64,000 nt of DNA from Zavarzinia marina. Its GTDB lineage: Bacteria; Pseudomonadota; Alphaproteobacteria; Zavarziniales; Zavarziniaceae. Of this stretch, positions 1 to 8,937 are shown in pieces. Positions within the stretch are counted from its first letter, which is position 1, and each line of letters begins with the position of its first letter. The position numbers and the translations under genes were made by a program. The DNA is taken from the NCBI RefSeq assembly GCF_021568905.1, contig NZ_JAKGSB010000001.1, positions 558,001-622,000 on the forward strand, given 5' to 3'. The notes beneath the pieces were generated by a model. It searched no databases, was not told where the DNA came from, and saw only the letters and a list, made by a program, of their open reading frames with translations.

Positions 1-684
1 GACGAGATACAGGCCGATCTGTCGCGCCGATTCGAGACGGCGGAAGGCGCGGTGCTCACGGTCCTGGTGCGCCATCTGGGCCTGACCCGGATGCTGGCGT
101 CCTCGATCGCCGACGTCGTCGCCGCGCCCGGTCTCGGCACCGCCGGCGAACGTCGCGATCTCGCGCTGCGCGGCAAGCGGCTGGAGGAAAAGGCGGACGG
201 CCTGACCGTCGCCGCGCGCGAAGTGGCATCGCGCCTTCGCGAGGCGGATGCGCTCCGCCCCGTGATCGACCAGATCGAGGATGCCACCGACTGCCTGGAG
301 GACGGCGCCTTCCTGATCGGTCTGGTGCCGCCGGATCTCGCCGCCGCGCTGGCTTCGCCGGCGCTGGCCCGGCTCGCCGACATCGTGACCGACAGTTGCG
401 GCCAGATGGTGCGGGCGGTCGAGGCGGCGACGCGGCTGCCCCAGGGCCAGCGCGCGGATGCCCTGGCGGCGCTTCAGGCGATCGACGCCGTCGCCATGGC
501 GGAGCGCGCCGCCGACGTCGCGGAACGGGAATGTTACGCCAGCCTGGTTTCGGTGCCGTCCGGCGATGCCCGCGTCCTGCTGCTGGGGCGCGATGTCGCC
601 CGCGCGCTCGAAACCGCGACCGACCAATTGCTGCATGCCGCGCTTGCGCTCCGCGACCGCGTGCTCGAGGAGCTTTCGGCATGA
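1..684 (+). CDS. PhoU-like / DUF47-type helical protein (5' end outside window)
   Basis: The reading frame is open from base 1, so the gene begins upstream and the GTG at 52 is only an internal candidate start. The visible part is about 227 residues, almost all amphipathic helix, rich in Ala, Leu, Arg and Glu. It has the repeated helix pattern and ERAADVAE-type segments of PhoU/DUF47 proteins, which usually accompany phosphate transporters. The TGA stop overlaps the ATG of the next gene (ATGA), so the two are translationally coupled. The pairing suggests a regulatory or adaptor role for the dikinase-like partner, but that is inference from position. Family assignment is by sequence feel, not by a profile search. 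Confidence 0.6.
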   Translation, partial: DEIQADLSRRFETAEGAVLTVLVRHLGLTRMLASSIADVVAAPGLGTAGERRDLALRGKRLEEKADGLTVAAREVASRLREADALRPVIDQIEDATDCLEDGAFLIGLVPPDLAAALASPALARLADIVTDSCGQMVRAVEAATRLPQGQRADALAALQAIDAVAMAERAADVAERECYASLVSVPSGDARVLLLGRDVARALETATDQLLHAALALRDRVLEELSA

Positions 685-2264
685 ACGCCTATGCCCCCCT
701 CTATATCGGCACCGCCGGGGCCGACGTCGAACTGACGCCCGAGGCGGCCGGCGGCAAGGCCGCGCTGCTGTGGCGCATGAGCCGTCTCGGCCTCGACGTG
801 CCGCCCGCCTTCGTCCTGCCGACCACCCTGTGCCGCGCCGTCAACGCCGGCGACGCGGAAGCGATCGCGGCCATGGAGCGGGGTCTCGCCGAGGGCATCG
901 CCCGCCTGGAGGCGGCGGTGGAGCGGCGTTTCGGCGATGCCCGGGCGCCGCTGCTGGTCTCCGTCCGCTCCGGCGCCGCGAAATCCATGCCGGGCATGAT
1001 GGAGACCATCCTCGACGTCGGCCTGAATGGCGAGAGCCTGCGCGGCCTGATCGCCCTGACCGGCAATCCGCGCCTCGCCTTCGACAGCTACCGCCGCCTG
1101 ATCCAATTGTTCGGCGAAGTGGTGGAGGGCGTGCCCGCCGCCGCCTTCGAGGAACGGCTCGGCGCCATGCTGCTGTCCGAACAGGTCACGGGGGAGGCGG
1201 ACCTCGATCCCGAGGCGCTGGAGCGTCTGGCCCACGACTATCTCGCGGTCTTTTCGCGTTTGACCGGCCATGCCATGCCGGTGGATCCCATGCGCCAGCT
1301 GCTTTCGGCGACACGGGCCGTGTTCCGGTCCTGGGACGGCGACAAGGCGCGCGAATACCGGCGTCTGAACGGGCTGGAAAGCCTGGAGGGCACGGCCGTG
1401 ACGGTCCAGGTCATGGTCTTCGGCAATGCCGGCGGGCGTTCGGGGGCCGGGGTCGCCTTCTCGCGCAATCCGGCGACCGGCATGCCCGGGCTCTATGCCG
1501 ATTTTCTGTTCGATGCCCAGGGCGAGGATGTGGTGGCCGGACGCCGCGTGCCCGGCAACGTCGACTTGCTGACGCGCCGTCTGCCCGATCAGGCGGCGGC
1601 GCTGCGCCGGGGCGCGGAGCGCCTGGAGCGCGCCTTCGCCGACATGCAGGACATCGAATTCACCATCGAGGAGGGACGCTTGTGGTTTCTCCAGACGCGG
1701 TCCGCCAAAAGGACGCCGCGCGCCGCGCTGCGCATGGCCGTCGATGCCGTTAGCGAGGGCCTGATCGACGAGGCGACGGCGCTCGAGCGGGTGGCGGGGA
1801 TCGACCTCGCCGCCGCCGCCGTCGGCCGTTTCGCCGAACCGGCCGAAGCGGTGGCGACGGCGGTGCCGGCATCGCCGGGCGTCGCCTGCGGACGCGTCGC
1901 CTTCGACAGTGCGAAGGCTGCCGCCATGGCCGAGGCGGGGGGACCGGTGATCCTGGTCCGCCACGACACCTCGACCGACGATGTCGCGGGTTTCGCCGTT
2001 GCCGCCGGCATCTTGACCGCCGTCGGCGGCCGCACCGCCCATGCCGCCGTCGTCGCCCGCCAGATGGGCAAGCCCTGTCTTGTCGGCTGCGCCGGCCTCG
2101 TGATCGGTGAGACCGCGACGATCGGCGGCAAGCCGCTTCGCGAAGGGGATTGGCTCTGCCTCGACGGCGAAACGGGAGAGATTACCCTGGGCCGGCGCGA
2201 GATCGTGACCGAGAAGCCCGAGGAAGCGCTGGCGATGATCGAAGGCTGGCGCAAGGCCGGCTGA
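681..2264 (+). CDS. PEP synthase / pyruvate phosphate dikinase-like protein lacking the C-terminal PEP-binding domain
   Basis: A 527-residue protein that follows PPDK from its start. The nucleotide-binding domain carries the hallmark SVRSGAAKSMPGMMETI at about 94-110, then the SRNPATG and AQGEDVVAG motifs and LQTRSAKRT. The swivelling phosphohistidine domain follows, with GGRTAHAAVVAR; its catalytic histidine is residue 454, nearly the same position as in full-length PPDK. Full-length PPDK (about 870-900 residues) continues with a TIM-barrel PEP/pyruvate domain. Here the protein stops about 70 residues after the histidine, and a terminator and glnA follow. It could phosphorylate its own histidine from ATP but has no visible pyruvate site, so the phosphate acceptor is unknown. 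It is coupled by ATGA overlap to the upstream PhoU-like gene. Confidence 0.85.
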   Translation: MNAYAPLYIGTAGADVELTPEAAGGKAALLWRMSRLGLDVPPAFVLPTTLCRAVNAGDAEAIAAMERGLAEGIARLEAAVERRFGDARAPLLVSVRSGAAKSMPGMMETILDVGLNGESLRGLIALTGNPRLAFDSYRRLIQLFGEVVEGVPAAAFEERLGAMLLSEQVTGEADLDPEALERLAHDYLAVFSRLTGHAMPVDPMRQLLSATRAVFRSWDGDKAREYRRLNGLESLEGTAVTVQVMVFGNAGGRSGAGVAFSRNPATGMPGLYADFLFDAQGEDVVAGRRVPGNVDLLTRRLPDQAAALRRGAERLERAFADMQDIEFTIEEGRLWFLQTRSAKRTPRAALRMAVDAVSEGLIDEATALERVAGIDLAAAAVGRFAEPAEAVATAVPASPGVACGRVAFDSAKAAAMAEAGGPVILVRHDTSTDDVAGFAVAAGILTAVGGRTAHAAVVARQMGKPCLVGCAGLVIGETATIGGKPLREGDWLCLDGETGEITLGRREIVTEKPEEALAMIEGWRKAG

Positions 2265-2300
2265 ATTTCCTTACCTTCTGCCTGGACGACGGGGGTTCTC

Positions 2301-2338
2301 AACGAAACGAAAGAGGGGCGGCATTGCTGCCGCCCCTC
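2301..2338 (-). terminator. Rho-independent terminator of glnBA
   Basis: An 11-bp perfect GC-rich stem (2313-2323 with 2328-2338) closes a 4-base loop. On the minus strand it is followed by a T-rich tract (2301-2312), which fits termination of glnA transcription. On the plus strand no T-run follows. Confidence 0.75.
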
Positions 2339-2362
2339 GAACCTTGCCGATTTCCGGAGAAA

Positions 2363-3772
2363 TCAGGCGGTGTAATACATGTCGAACTCCACCGGATGCG
2401 GGGTGTGTTCGTAGTTGTAGACTTCTTCCATCTTCAGATCGATGTAGGCATCGATCAGGTCGTCGGTGAAGACGCCACCCTTGGTCAGGAACTCGCGGTC
2501 GGCGCTCAGGCTCTCGAGGGCTTCACGCAGCGAGCCGCAGACGGTCGGGATGTCCTTCAGCTCTTCCGGCGGCAGGTGATAGAGATCCTTGTCCATCGGG
2601 TCGCCCGGATGGATCTTGTTCAGGATGCCGTCGACGCCGGCCATCAGCATGGCCGAGAACGCGAGATAGGGGTTCGCCAGCGGGTCGGGGAAGCGCACTT
2701 CGACGCGCTTCGCCTTCGGGCTGGTGCCATAGGGGATACGGCAGGAGGCCGAACGGTTGCGGGCCGAATAGGCCAGCAGCACGGGGGCCTCGAAGCCCGG
2801 GATCAGGCGCTTGTAGGAATTGGTGGTCGGATTGGTGAAGGCGTTGATGGCCTTCGCGTGCTTGATGATGCCACCGATGTAGTAGAGGCAGGTCTCCGAC
2901 AGGCCGGCGTATTTGTCGCCCGCGAAGGTCGAATTGCCGTCTTTCCAGATCGACTGGTGCACGTGCATGCCCGAACCGTTGTCGCCCTTGACCGGCTTCG
3001 GCATGAAGGTCGCGGTCTTGCCGTACTGGTAGGCGACGTTCTGGACGACATATTTGTAGATCTGGATGAAGTCGGCGGCGCGCACCATGGTGCCGAACTT
3101 GATGCCCAGCTCGTGCTGCGAAGCGGCCACTTCGTGGTGGTGCTTCTCGATCGGCAGACCCATCTCGCCCATGACCGACAGCATTTCGCCGCGCATGTCG
3201 TTCAGGGTGTCGACCGGGGGCACCGGGAAGTAGCCGCCCTTGACCGCCGGACGATAGCCGAGGTTGCCGCTTTCATACGACTTGTCGGAATTGTAGGGGC
3301 CTTCGATGTCGTCGATCTCGTAGGAGACCTTGTTCATCGCGACCTTGAACTTCACGTCGTCGAACACGAAGAACTCGGCTTCCGGACCGACATAGACGGT
3401 GTCGCCGAGGCCGGTGTAGGAGACATAGGCTTCGGCGCGCTTCGCGACCGAACGCGGGTCGCGGGTATAGCCTTCGCCGGTCGCCGGCTCGATGATGTCG
3501 CAGAAGATGACCAGGGTCGGCTGGGCGCAGAACGGATCGACGACAGCGGTCGACGGATCCGGCATCAGGATCATGTCGGACTCGTTGATCGCCTTCCAGC
3601 CGGCGATCGAGGAACCGTCGAACATGGTGCCGTCGGTGAACAGATCCTCATCGACCGCGCTCTCGTCGAGCGCCAGATGCTGCCACTTACCCTTGAAGTC
3701 GGTGAAACGCAGGGAGACGTACTTGATCCCCTTGTCCTTGATGGTCTGAAGGACGGTCTTGGCGTCTGACAT
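2363..3772 (-). CDS. glnA: Glutamine synthetase, type I
   Basis: ATP-dependent ligation of ammonia to glutamate, the entry step of nitrogen assimilation; a cytoplasmic dodecamer. The 469-residue length matches bacterial GSI-beta. Visible motifs are the N-terminal DGSSI segment, the ATP-site segment [14 protein letters not shown], the NRSASCRIP active-site segment, and the adenylylation site LYHLPPEE with Tyr398. The protein should therefore be controlled by GlnE adenylylation. It lies 52 bases downstream of glnB on the same strand and shares its sigma-54 promoter. The ATG at 3772 is the natural N terminus for the family. Confidence 0.98.
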   Translation of the reverse strand: MSDAKTVLQTIKDKGIKYVSLRFTDFKGKWQHLALDESAVDEDLFTDGTMFDGSSIAGWKAINESDMILMPDPSTAVVDPFCAQPTLVIFCDIIEPATGEGYTRDPRSVAKRAEAYVSYTGLGDTVYVGPEAEFFVFDDVKFKVAMNKVSYEIDDIEGPYNSDKSYESGNLGYRPAVKGGYFPVPPVDTLNDMRGEMLSVMGEMGLPIEKHHHEVAASQHELGIKFGTMVRAADFIQIYKYVVQNVAYQYGKTATFMPKPVKGDNGSGMHVHQSIWKDGNSTFAGDKYAGLSETCLYYIGGIIKHAKAINAFTNPTTNSYKRLIPGFEAPVLLAYSARNRSASCRIPYGTSPKAKRVEVRFPDPLANPYLAFSAMLMAGVDGILNKIHPGDPMDKDLYHLPPEELKDIPTVCGSLREALESLSADREFLTKGGVFTDDLIDAYIDLKMEEVYNYEHTPHPVEFDMYYTA

Positions 3773-3824
3773 GATCTCAGGTCCCGTTTCGTGGTTGGAC
3801 TGATTGGAACGCGGTGAAGGGTGT

Positions 3825-4337
<513 letters not shown>

Positions 4338-4421
4338 CTAGTGATTGTTCAGATTGATCAAAGATTGGGCATTTCGCGGACACTGGCGGGGGCGTCGCCC
4401 CACGCTTATGATCGCCGCACC

Positions 4422-5594
4422 ATGCGTTCCTTCAATGCCAGCTTCGCCGGCCTCGGCACGACGATCTTCTCCGTGATGTCGGCCCTCGCGGTCGAGCATG
4501 ACGCCATCAACCTGGGCCAGGGCTTCCCGGACGAGGACGGTCCCCCGGACATCCGCGACGCCGCCGCGCGGGCGACGGTCGACGGTCCCAATCAATATCC
4601 GCCGATGATGGGCCTGCCCGCATTGCGCCAGGCGCTTGCCGCGCACGAGCGGCGCTTCTACGGCCTCGACTACGACTGGGCGACCGAGACCCTGGTGACG
4701 TCCGGCGCGACCGAGGCACTGACCGCCGGCCTGCTCGCCCTGCTCGAGCCGGGGGACGAGGTGGTGCTGTTCGAGCCGCTCTATGATTCCTATCTGCCGA
4801 TCGTGCGCCAGGCGGGTGCCGTGCCGCGTCTCGTGCGGCTCCAGCCCCCGGACTGGACGATTCCCGAGACGGCACTCCGCGACGCCTTCGGCCCAAGGAC
4901 CAAGCTCGTCGTCCTCAACACACCCATGAATCCGACCGGCAAGGTCTTCTCCGCCGACGAACTGGCGATGATCGCCGGTCTCGCCCGGGCTCATGATGCT
5001 TATGTGCTTTGCGACGAGGTCTACGAGCATCTGGTGTTCCCGGGCCGCCGCCATGTTCCCATGGCCTGCCTGCCCGGGATGCGGGAGCGCGTGGTGCGCG
5101 TCGGCTCCGCCGGCAAGACCTTCTCCCTGACCGGGTGGAAGGTCGGCTATCTGACCGGACCGGCGGCGATGATCGGGGTGATCGCCAAGGTCCATCAGTT
5201 CCTGACCTTCACCACGCCGCCGGGCCTGCAGGCCGGCGTCGCCCATGGTCTTGCCAAGGATGACGCCTTCTTCGCCGGTCTGGGGGCCGCCCTGGCGGCG
5301 AAATGCGCGCGGCTTTCGGCGGGGCTCGATTCGCTCGGCTTTTCGTGCCTGCCGGTCGATGGCGCCTATTTCGTCTCGGCCGATATTTCGGGGGTCGGCC
5401 CCGATCTCGACGACACCGATTTCTGTCGCTGGCTGACGGTGGAGGCGGGAGTCGCTGCGGTCCCGGTCTCCGCCTTCTACGACGGCGGGGCAGGGGTGCC
5501 CCGGCACCTGATCCGCTTCTGCTTCTGCAAGAAGGACGCGGTCCTCGACGCCGCCGTCGACCGCCTGCGCCGGAAATTGCGCCCGGCGGCCTGA
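4422..5594 (+). CDS. PLP-dependent class I aminotransferase (methionine/kynurenine aminotransferase-like)
   Basis: A 390-residue fold-type I aminotransferase. Motifs in order: NLGQGFPD near 30, QYPPMMGLPALR near 59, the NTPMNPTG loop at 166-173, CDEVYEHL near 197, and SAGKTFSLTGWK with the PLP-binding Lys232. The late RFCFCKKD segment supplies the substrate-carboxylate arginine. The combination resembles the YbdL (methionine) and kynurenine-aminotransferase group; substrate is not determined. The frame is open further upstream, but ATG 4422 gives the normal N terminus. It is the only gene between the divergent glnB and tRNA-His. Confidence 0.88.
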   Translation: MRSFNASFAGLGTTIFSVMSALAVEHDAINLGQGFPDEDGPPDIRDAAARATVDGPNQYPPMMGLPALRQALAAHERRFYGLDYDWATETLVTSGATEALTAGLLALLEPGDEVVLFEPLYDSYLPIVRQAGAVPRLVRLQPPDWTIPETALRDAFGPRTKLVVLNTPMNPTGKVFSADELAMIAGLARAHDAYVLCDEVYEHLVFPGRRHVPMACLPGMRERVVRVGSAGKTFSLTGWKVGYLTGPAAMIGVIAKVHQFLTFTTPPGLQAGVAHGLAKDDAFFAGLGAALAAKCARLSAGLDSLGFSCLPVDGAYFVSADISGVGPDLDDTDFCRWLTVEAGVAAVPVSAFYDGGAGVPRHLIRFCFCKKDAVLDAAVDRLRRKLRPAA

Positions 5595-5610
5595 AGGACG
5601 TCTCGGCGGC

Positions 5611-5639
5611 TTGACGAGCGGGGCCGGGGGGCGTATACG
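5611..5639 (+). promoter_or_regulatory. Sigma-70-type promoter for tRNA-His
   Basis: TTGACG (5611-5616), a 17-base spacer, then TATACG (5634-5639). It lies just upstream of the tRNA, so the transcript would begin only a few bases before the mature 5' end. Confidence 0.75.
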
Positions 5640-5651
5640 CACGGCCTCTGT

Positions 5652-5729
5652 GGCGGGTGTAGCTCAGTTGGTTAGAGCGCCAGATTGTGGCTCTGGAGGT
5701 CGCCGGTTCGAGACCGGTCACTCGCCCCA
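5652..5729 (+). tRNA. tRNA-His (GTG)
   Basis: Complete cloverleaf with acceptor GCGGGTG paired with CACTCGC (one G-T pair), anticodon GTG in the CAGATTGTGGCTCTG arm and a TTCGAGA T-loop. CCA is encoded at 5727-5729. The extra G at 5652 (G-1) faces the C73 discriminator, the histidine identity feature. Confidence 0.95.
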
Positions 5730-5840
5730 TTCCCTTCGACATCCTGCTGTCCGATCCTCTCGCGCGGTCACCGACAAGCGGCTTGGCGCCCGTCGGTGGG
5801 GCTTGTAGCCTGCCCCTGGAACAGCGGGCCTGCCTTTCGG

Positions 5841-6935
5841 ATGTATCTCACCACCAGCGGCAATCGGATTCTGGACGCGGACGGGCGTGATTTTCGTCTG
5901 GTCTCGGTGTCCTGGTACGGCGCCAACGAGGAAACCTTCGTGCCCCATGGCCTTTGGGCCATGAACTGGAAGGACATTCTCGACTCGATCCGGTCCATGG
6001 GCTTCAACAGCCTGCGCCTGCCGCTGTCGGGCATATTGGCCGAGAGCATGCTGCGCTGGCCGAAGCGGGGCGCCGTCGATTTCGGCAAGAATCCGGATCT
6101 CGTCGGGCGCAATGCCCATCAGATCCTGCGCAAGATCCTGGACCGCTGCGCCGAGATCGGCCTTCGGGTGATTCTGGACATGCATCAGCGAACCGAATCG
6201 TCCGGGATCGACGGCGATCCCCTGGGTGGTGGGCCGATCGGGCGCTGGATCGACCGCTGGCGCCGGCTCGCTTCCGTCTATGGCGGCCATCCGGCCGTGA
6301 TCGGCGCCGATCTCTATAACGAACCGCATACGCTGGATTGGGAGACCTGGGCCTCCTATGCCGAGACCTGCGGCGACCGGCTGCACGAGGTCGCCCCCCA
6401 TTGGCTGATCTTCGTTCAGGGCGTCGCGCGCTATCGCGACACCGTCCATTGGTGGGGCGGCAACCTGCGCGGTGTGGAGCGCCGGCCGGTAAAGCTGGCG
6501 CGGCCCGGCCGGCTGGTCTATGCGCCCCATGAATACGGCCAGACCTCGGGCTATCAGCCCTGGCTGCGCAGCGTCGTCAATCGGGTGGACGACTATCCGG
6601 ATAATCTGCCGGCGGTGTTCCGGGCCGCCTGGGGTTTCATCCACGAGGCGGAAATCGCCCCTGTCTGGGTCGGCGAATTCGGCGGCGCCTTCGGTTTCGA
6701 TGATGCCGACGGCCGCCTCTCGCCGCCGGGCTGGCCCGACTATCTGAACGAGCGGCGCTGGCTGACCGCATTTCTCGACTATTGCGCGCCGGCGGGCGGC
6801 CATGCGGGGATTTCCATGGCGCTCTGGTGCTGGAACGGGGGCGGGGGCCAGCCCTATGCCCTGATGGATGCGCAATGGCGGCCGATCGAGGGCAAGCTGG
6901 CGCTGCTCCGCCCGCTGCTGGCGCCGGGTCCTTGA
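5841..6935 (+). CDS. Glycoside hydrolase family 5-like (cellulase-fold) protein
   Basis: A 364-residue (beta/alpha)8-barrel hydrolase. The GH5 signature is visible: LYNEPH with the acid/base Glu161, YAPHEYG at about 228-234, and VWVGEFGG with the nucleophile Glu279. The closing ALWCWNGGGG segment carries the substrate-binding tryptophan. No signal peptide or carbohydrate-binding module is present, so a cytoplasmic place and a short intracellular glucan or glycoside substrate are likely (inference). ATG 5841 begins MYLTTSGNRI, the usual N-terminal strand; the frame is open upstream through the tRNA and no strong ribosome binding site is visible. Neighbours give no metabolic clue. Confidence 0.85.
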   Translation: MYLTTSGNRILDADGRDFRLVSVSWYGANEETFVPHGLWAMNWKDILDSIRSMGFNSLRLPLSGILAESMLRWPKRGAVDFGKNPDLVGRNAHQILRKILDRCAEIGLRVILDMHQRTESSGIDGDPLGGGPIGRWIDRWRRLASVYGGHPAVIGADLYNEPHTLDWETWASYAETCGDRLHEVAPHWLIFVQGVARYRDTVHWWGGNLRGVERRPVKLARPGRLVYAPHEYGQTSGYQPWLRSVVNRVDDYPDNLPAVFRAAWGFIHEAEIAPVWVGEFGGAFGFDDADGRLSPPGWPDYLNERRWLTAFLDYCAPAGGHAGISMALWCWNGGGGQPYALMDAQWRPIEGKLALLRPLLAPGP

Positions 6936-7031
6936 CATGCGTCGGTTGACCGGCGTCGTGGTTTGTGAGACTGGGGGCGGACGGAGCGGCCGACGGCAAG
7001 AGGGGGCCGCTTCCCCGAGGGATCCTGCGCG

Positions 7032-8045
7032 ATGATCGAGCTTGCCCGGAATCCGCTGGTCGAATTGCCGGAGCGGCGCGACGGCATCGTCTTTGCGTTT
7101 CACATGATCGACGGCCAGGGCCGGCGCCTGGTCGGCTGGGACGCCGTCATCGATGCCATGGCGAGTCCGGAGGGATTCGTCTGGCTGCATCTCGACCTTT
7201 CGGTCCGGCGGACCCGCGAATGGATTGCCCAGGCCGAACGGATCCCCGAGGATCTGCGCCATGAATTGGGCGCCAGCGATGTGCGCACCCGGCTCGAACA
7301 GCACAACGGCTTCCTGTTCGGCGTCTTCACCGACATGCTCTACGACATCGATCCGGACCTGACGGAAATCTCCACGGTGCGGATTCTGGGCTCGGACAGG
7401 CTGGTGATCAGCGCCCGGCGCCACCCGTCCCGCACCATGGACCGGATGCGCCGCGCGCTCTATGACGGGCTGAAGGTGCGCGGGCCGGCCGATCTGGTCG
7501 TCACCATGCTGCACAATCTGGCGGAGACGGTCGAAATGGCCGTGGTCGAACTGATCGTCGGCCTCGACGACATCGAGGATCGTCTGCTCGAAGGCCGGAA
7601 ATCCAGCGCGCGCGAGGATCTGGGCGCGGTGCGCCGTTTCGCCGTCCGCCTGCATCGCCATCTCGCCCTGAAGCGCCGCGCCGTGTTCCAGGTCTGCGCC
7701 CGCCCGCCCGCCTTCTTCGACGACGAGGATGCGGCCGACCTCCGCGATGCGATCGAGCAATTGGGCGCCGTGGTCGACGATCTGGTCTCGGCCCAGGAAC
7801 GGGCCAAGCTGCTCTATGAGGAAATGGCGGCGCAGCAGGCGGAACAGGCCAACCGCAACCTGCTGATCCTCTCGGTGCTGACGGCGGTGTTCCTGCCCAT
7901 GACCCTGGTCACCGGCATCTTCGGCATGAATGTCGCCGGACTGCCGGGGCTGGTCAGCCCCCATGCCTTCTGGTGGACCATGCTGGGCATGGGCGCGGTC
8001 GGCGTGCTGGCCTTTTTCGGCCTGCGCCGGCTGAACCTGTTCTGA
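7032..8045 (+). CDS. CorA/ZntB-family divalent cation transporter
   Basis: A 337-residue 2-TM-GxN transporter: a long soluble N-terminal domain, a helical stalk (about 150-270), then two C-terminal membrane helices. The diagnostic GMN triplet is at residues 298-300, followed by VAGLPG, and the protein ends in basic RRLNLF. The VAGLP loop and length are closer to the ZntB branch than to classical magnesium CorA, so zinc transport is the better guess, although ion choice cannot be read from sequence. ATG 7032 follows a GGGATCC stretch that is a weak ribosome site. Confidence 0.88.
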   Translation: MIELARNPLVELPERRDGIVFAFHMIDGQGRRLVGWDAVIDAMASPEGFVWLHLDLSVRRTREWIAQAERIPEDLRHELGASDVRTRLEQHNGFLFGVFTDMLYDIDPDLTEISTVRILGSDRLVISARRHPSRTMDRMRRALYDGLKVRGPADLVVTMLHNLAETVEMAVVELIVGLDDIEDRLLEGRKSSAREDLGAVRRFAVRLHRHLALKRRAVFQVCARPPAFFDDEDAADLRDAIEQLGAVVDDLVSAQERAKLLYEEMAAQQAEQANRNLLILSVLTAVFLPMTLVTGIFGMNVAGLPGLVSPHAFWWTMLGMGAVGVLAFFGLRRLNLF

Positions 8046-8056
8046 ACCGCCCCGCC

Positions 8057-8386
8057 ATGACCGAAATGCTTTCTCACCCCCTGGTCTTCTATTCGCCGCC
8101 GCTGCGGGTGGTCGCGGCGGCAGGACCGAAATGGACCTATGAGACCCTGGTGGTCGGGCGAGACGGCAAGGCCCGGCGCCTGCCGAGCCATATGGATTTC
8201 CCCGATGCCGAGGGGCGCAAGGCCTGCGCCGCCCATGTCGTCGCGCAGATGCGCGTCGACCGCGAGGCGGCGCGAAAGCGCGGCGCCGCGGCGGTCGGCC
8301 TGGTCGCCGTCTTCGACCTCGCGTCCTGGGAGGATCTGTTGCTCGCCCATGGCCTGAGCGAGGCGAAGGAGCCGGCGAGATTATGA
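8057..8386 (+). CDS. Conserved-looking hypothetical protein, 109 aa
   Basis: I do not recognise this protein. It is small and soluble, with no membrane segment or signal peptide. The N-terminal half looks beta-rich (LVFYSPPLRVVAA, TYETLVVGRDG) and the C-terminal half helical and rich in Arg and Ala. Evidence that it is a real gene: its start lies 12 bases after the transporter gene, its TGA overlaps the ATG of the next gene (ATGA), and its codon use matches its neighbours. It is probably cotranscribed with the transporter, the phosphatase and the NAD(P)HX repair gene. ATG 8057 is chosen because the longer frame would run into the transporter gene. Confidence 0.65.
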   Translation: MTEMLSHPLVFYSPPLRVVAAAGPKWTYETLVVGRDGKARRLPSHMDFPDAEGRKACAAHVVAQMRVDREAARKRGAAAVGLVAVFDLASWEDLLLAHGLSEAKEPARL

Positions 8387-8937
8387 GTGCGATCGATTTC
8401 ATCCTGATCCGTCACGGCCGCCAGAGCGCGGGTTTCCACGTCGATCCCGATCCGGGCCTGGACGAGACCGGCGAAGCCCAGGCCCGCGCCATGGCCGAGC
8501 GCCTGACGCCCGACGAGGCCCGCAATCTGGTGACCAGCCCGCTGCGCCGCGCCCGCGCCACCGCCGCCGCCGTCGAGGTGCGCCACGGCGTCATCGCGCG
8601 CGTCGAACCGCGCATCGCCGAAGTGCCGACGGCGGGCCTGACCCTCGAACAGCGCGGCGCCTGGCTGCCCGGCTTCCTGCATGGCGCATGGTCGGACCAG
8701 CCCGATCATCTGATCGCCTGGCGCCGGTCGATCGGGGATTTCTTCGCGGGGATCGAGACGCCCGGGGTCTTCGTCACCCATTTCGTCGTCGTCAATGCCC
8801 TGATCGGCCTTGCCACCGGGGACGACCGGGTCAGCCCGAGCCTGCCCGACCATTGCTCCATCAACCGCTTCCGCCTCGAAGCCGGGCGGGTCCGCCTGAT
8901 CGAGACGGGCGCCCAGCGCGAGACCATGGTGGGATGA
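8383..8937 (+). CDS. Histidine phosphatase superfamily protein (phosphoglycerate-mutase-like)
   Basis: A 184-residue branch of the histidine phosphatase superfamily. The catalytic LIRHGRQS motif begins at residue 8, the second arginine lies in TSPLRRARATA, and the later VFVTHFVVVN segment carries the second histidine. The short length excludes true cofactor-dependent phosphoglycerate mutase (about 230-250 residues), so it is a phosphatase of unknown substrate. It overlaps both neighbours by ATGA junctions and is therefore translationally coupled upstream and downstream. Confidence 0.88.
   Translation: MSAIDFILIRHGRQSAGFHVDPDPGLDETGEAQARAMAERLTPDEARNLVTSPLRRARATAAAVEVRHGVIARVEPRIAEVPTAGLTLEQRGAWLPGFLHGAWSDQPDHLIAWRRSIGDFFAGIETPGVFVTHFVVVNALIGLATGDDRVSPSLPDHCSINRFRLEAGRVRLIETGAQRETMVG

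Noticed and set aside
2265-2362. Remnant of the missing PPDK C-terminal domain after the dikinase-like gene
   Set aside because: The short gap contains only the glnA terminator; no frame shows PEP-domain motifs.
2150-3769. Plus-strand open frame of 539 codons opposite glnA
   Set aside because: Its translation is a mirror of glnA codon bias, with no domain signature; glnA is fully supported on the minus strand.
5718-8402. Minus-strand open frame of 894 codons across the GH5 and transporter genes
   Set aside because: Crosses two well-supported genes on the other strand and has Pro/Arg-rich shadow composition.
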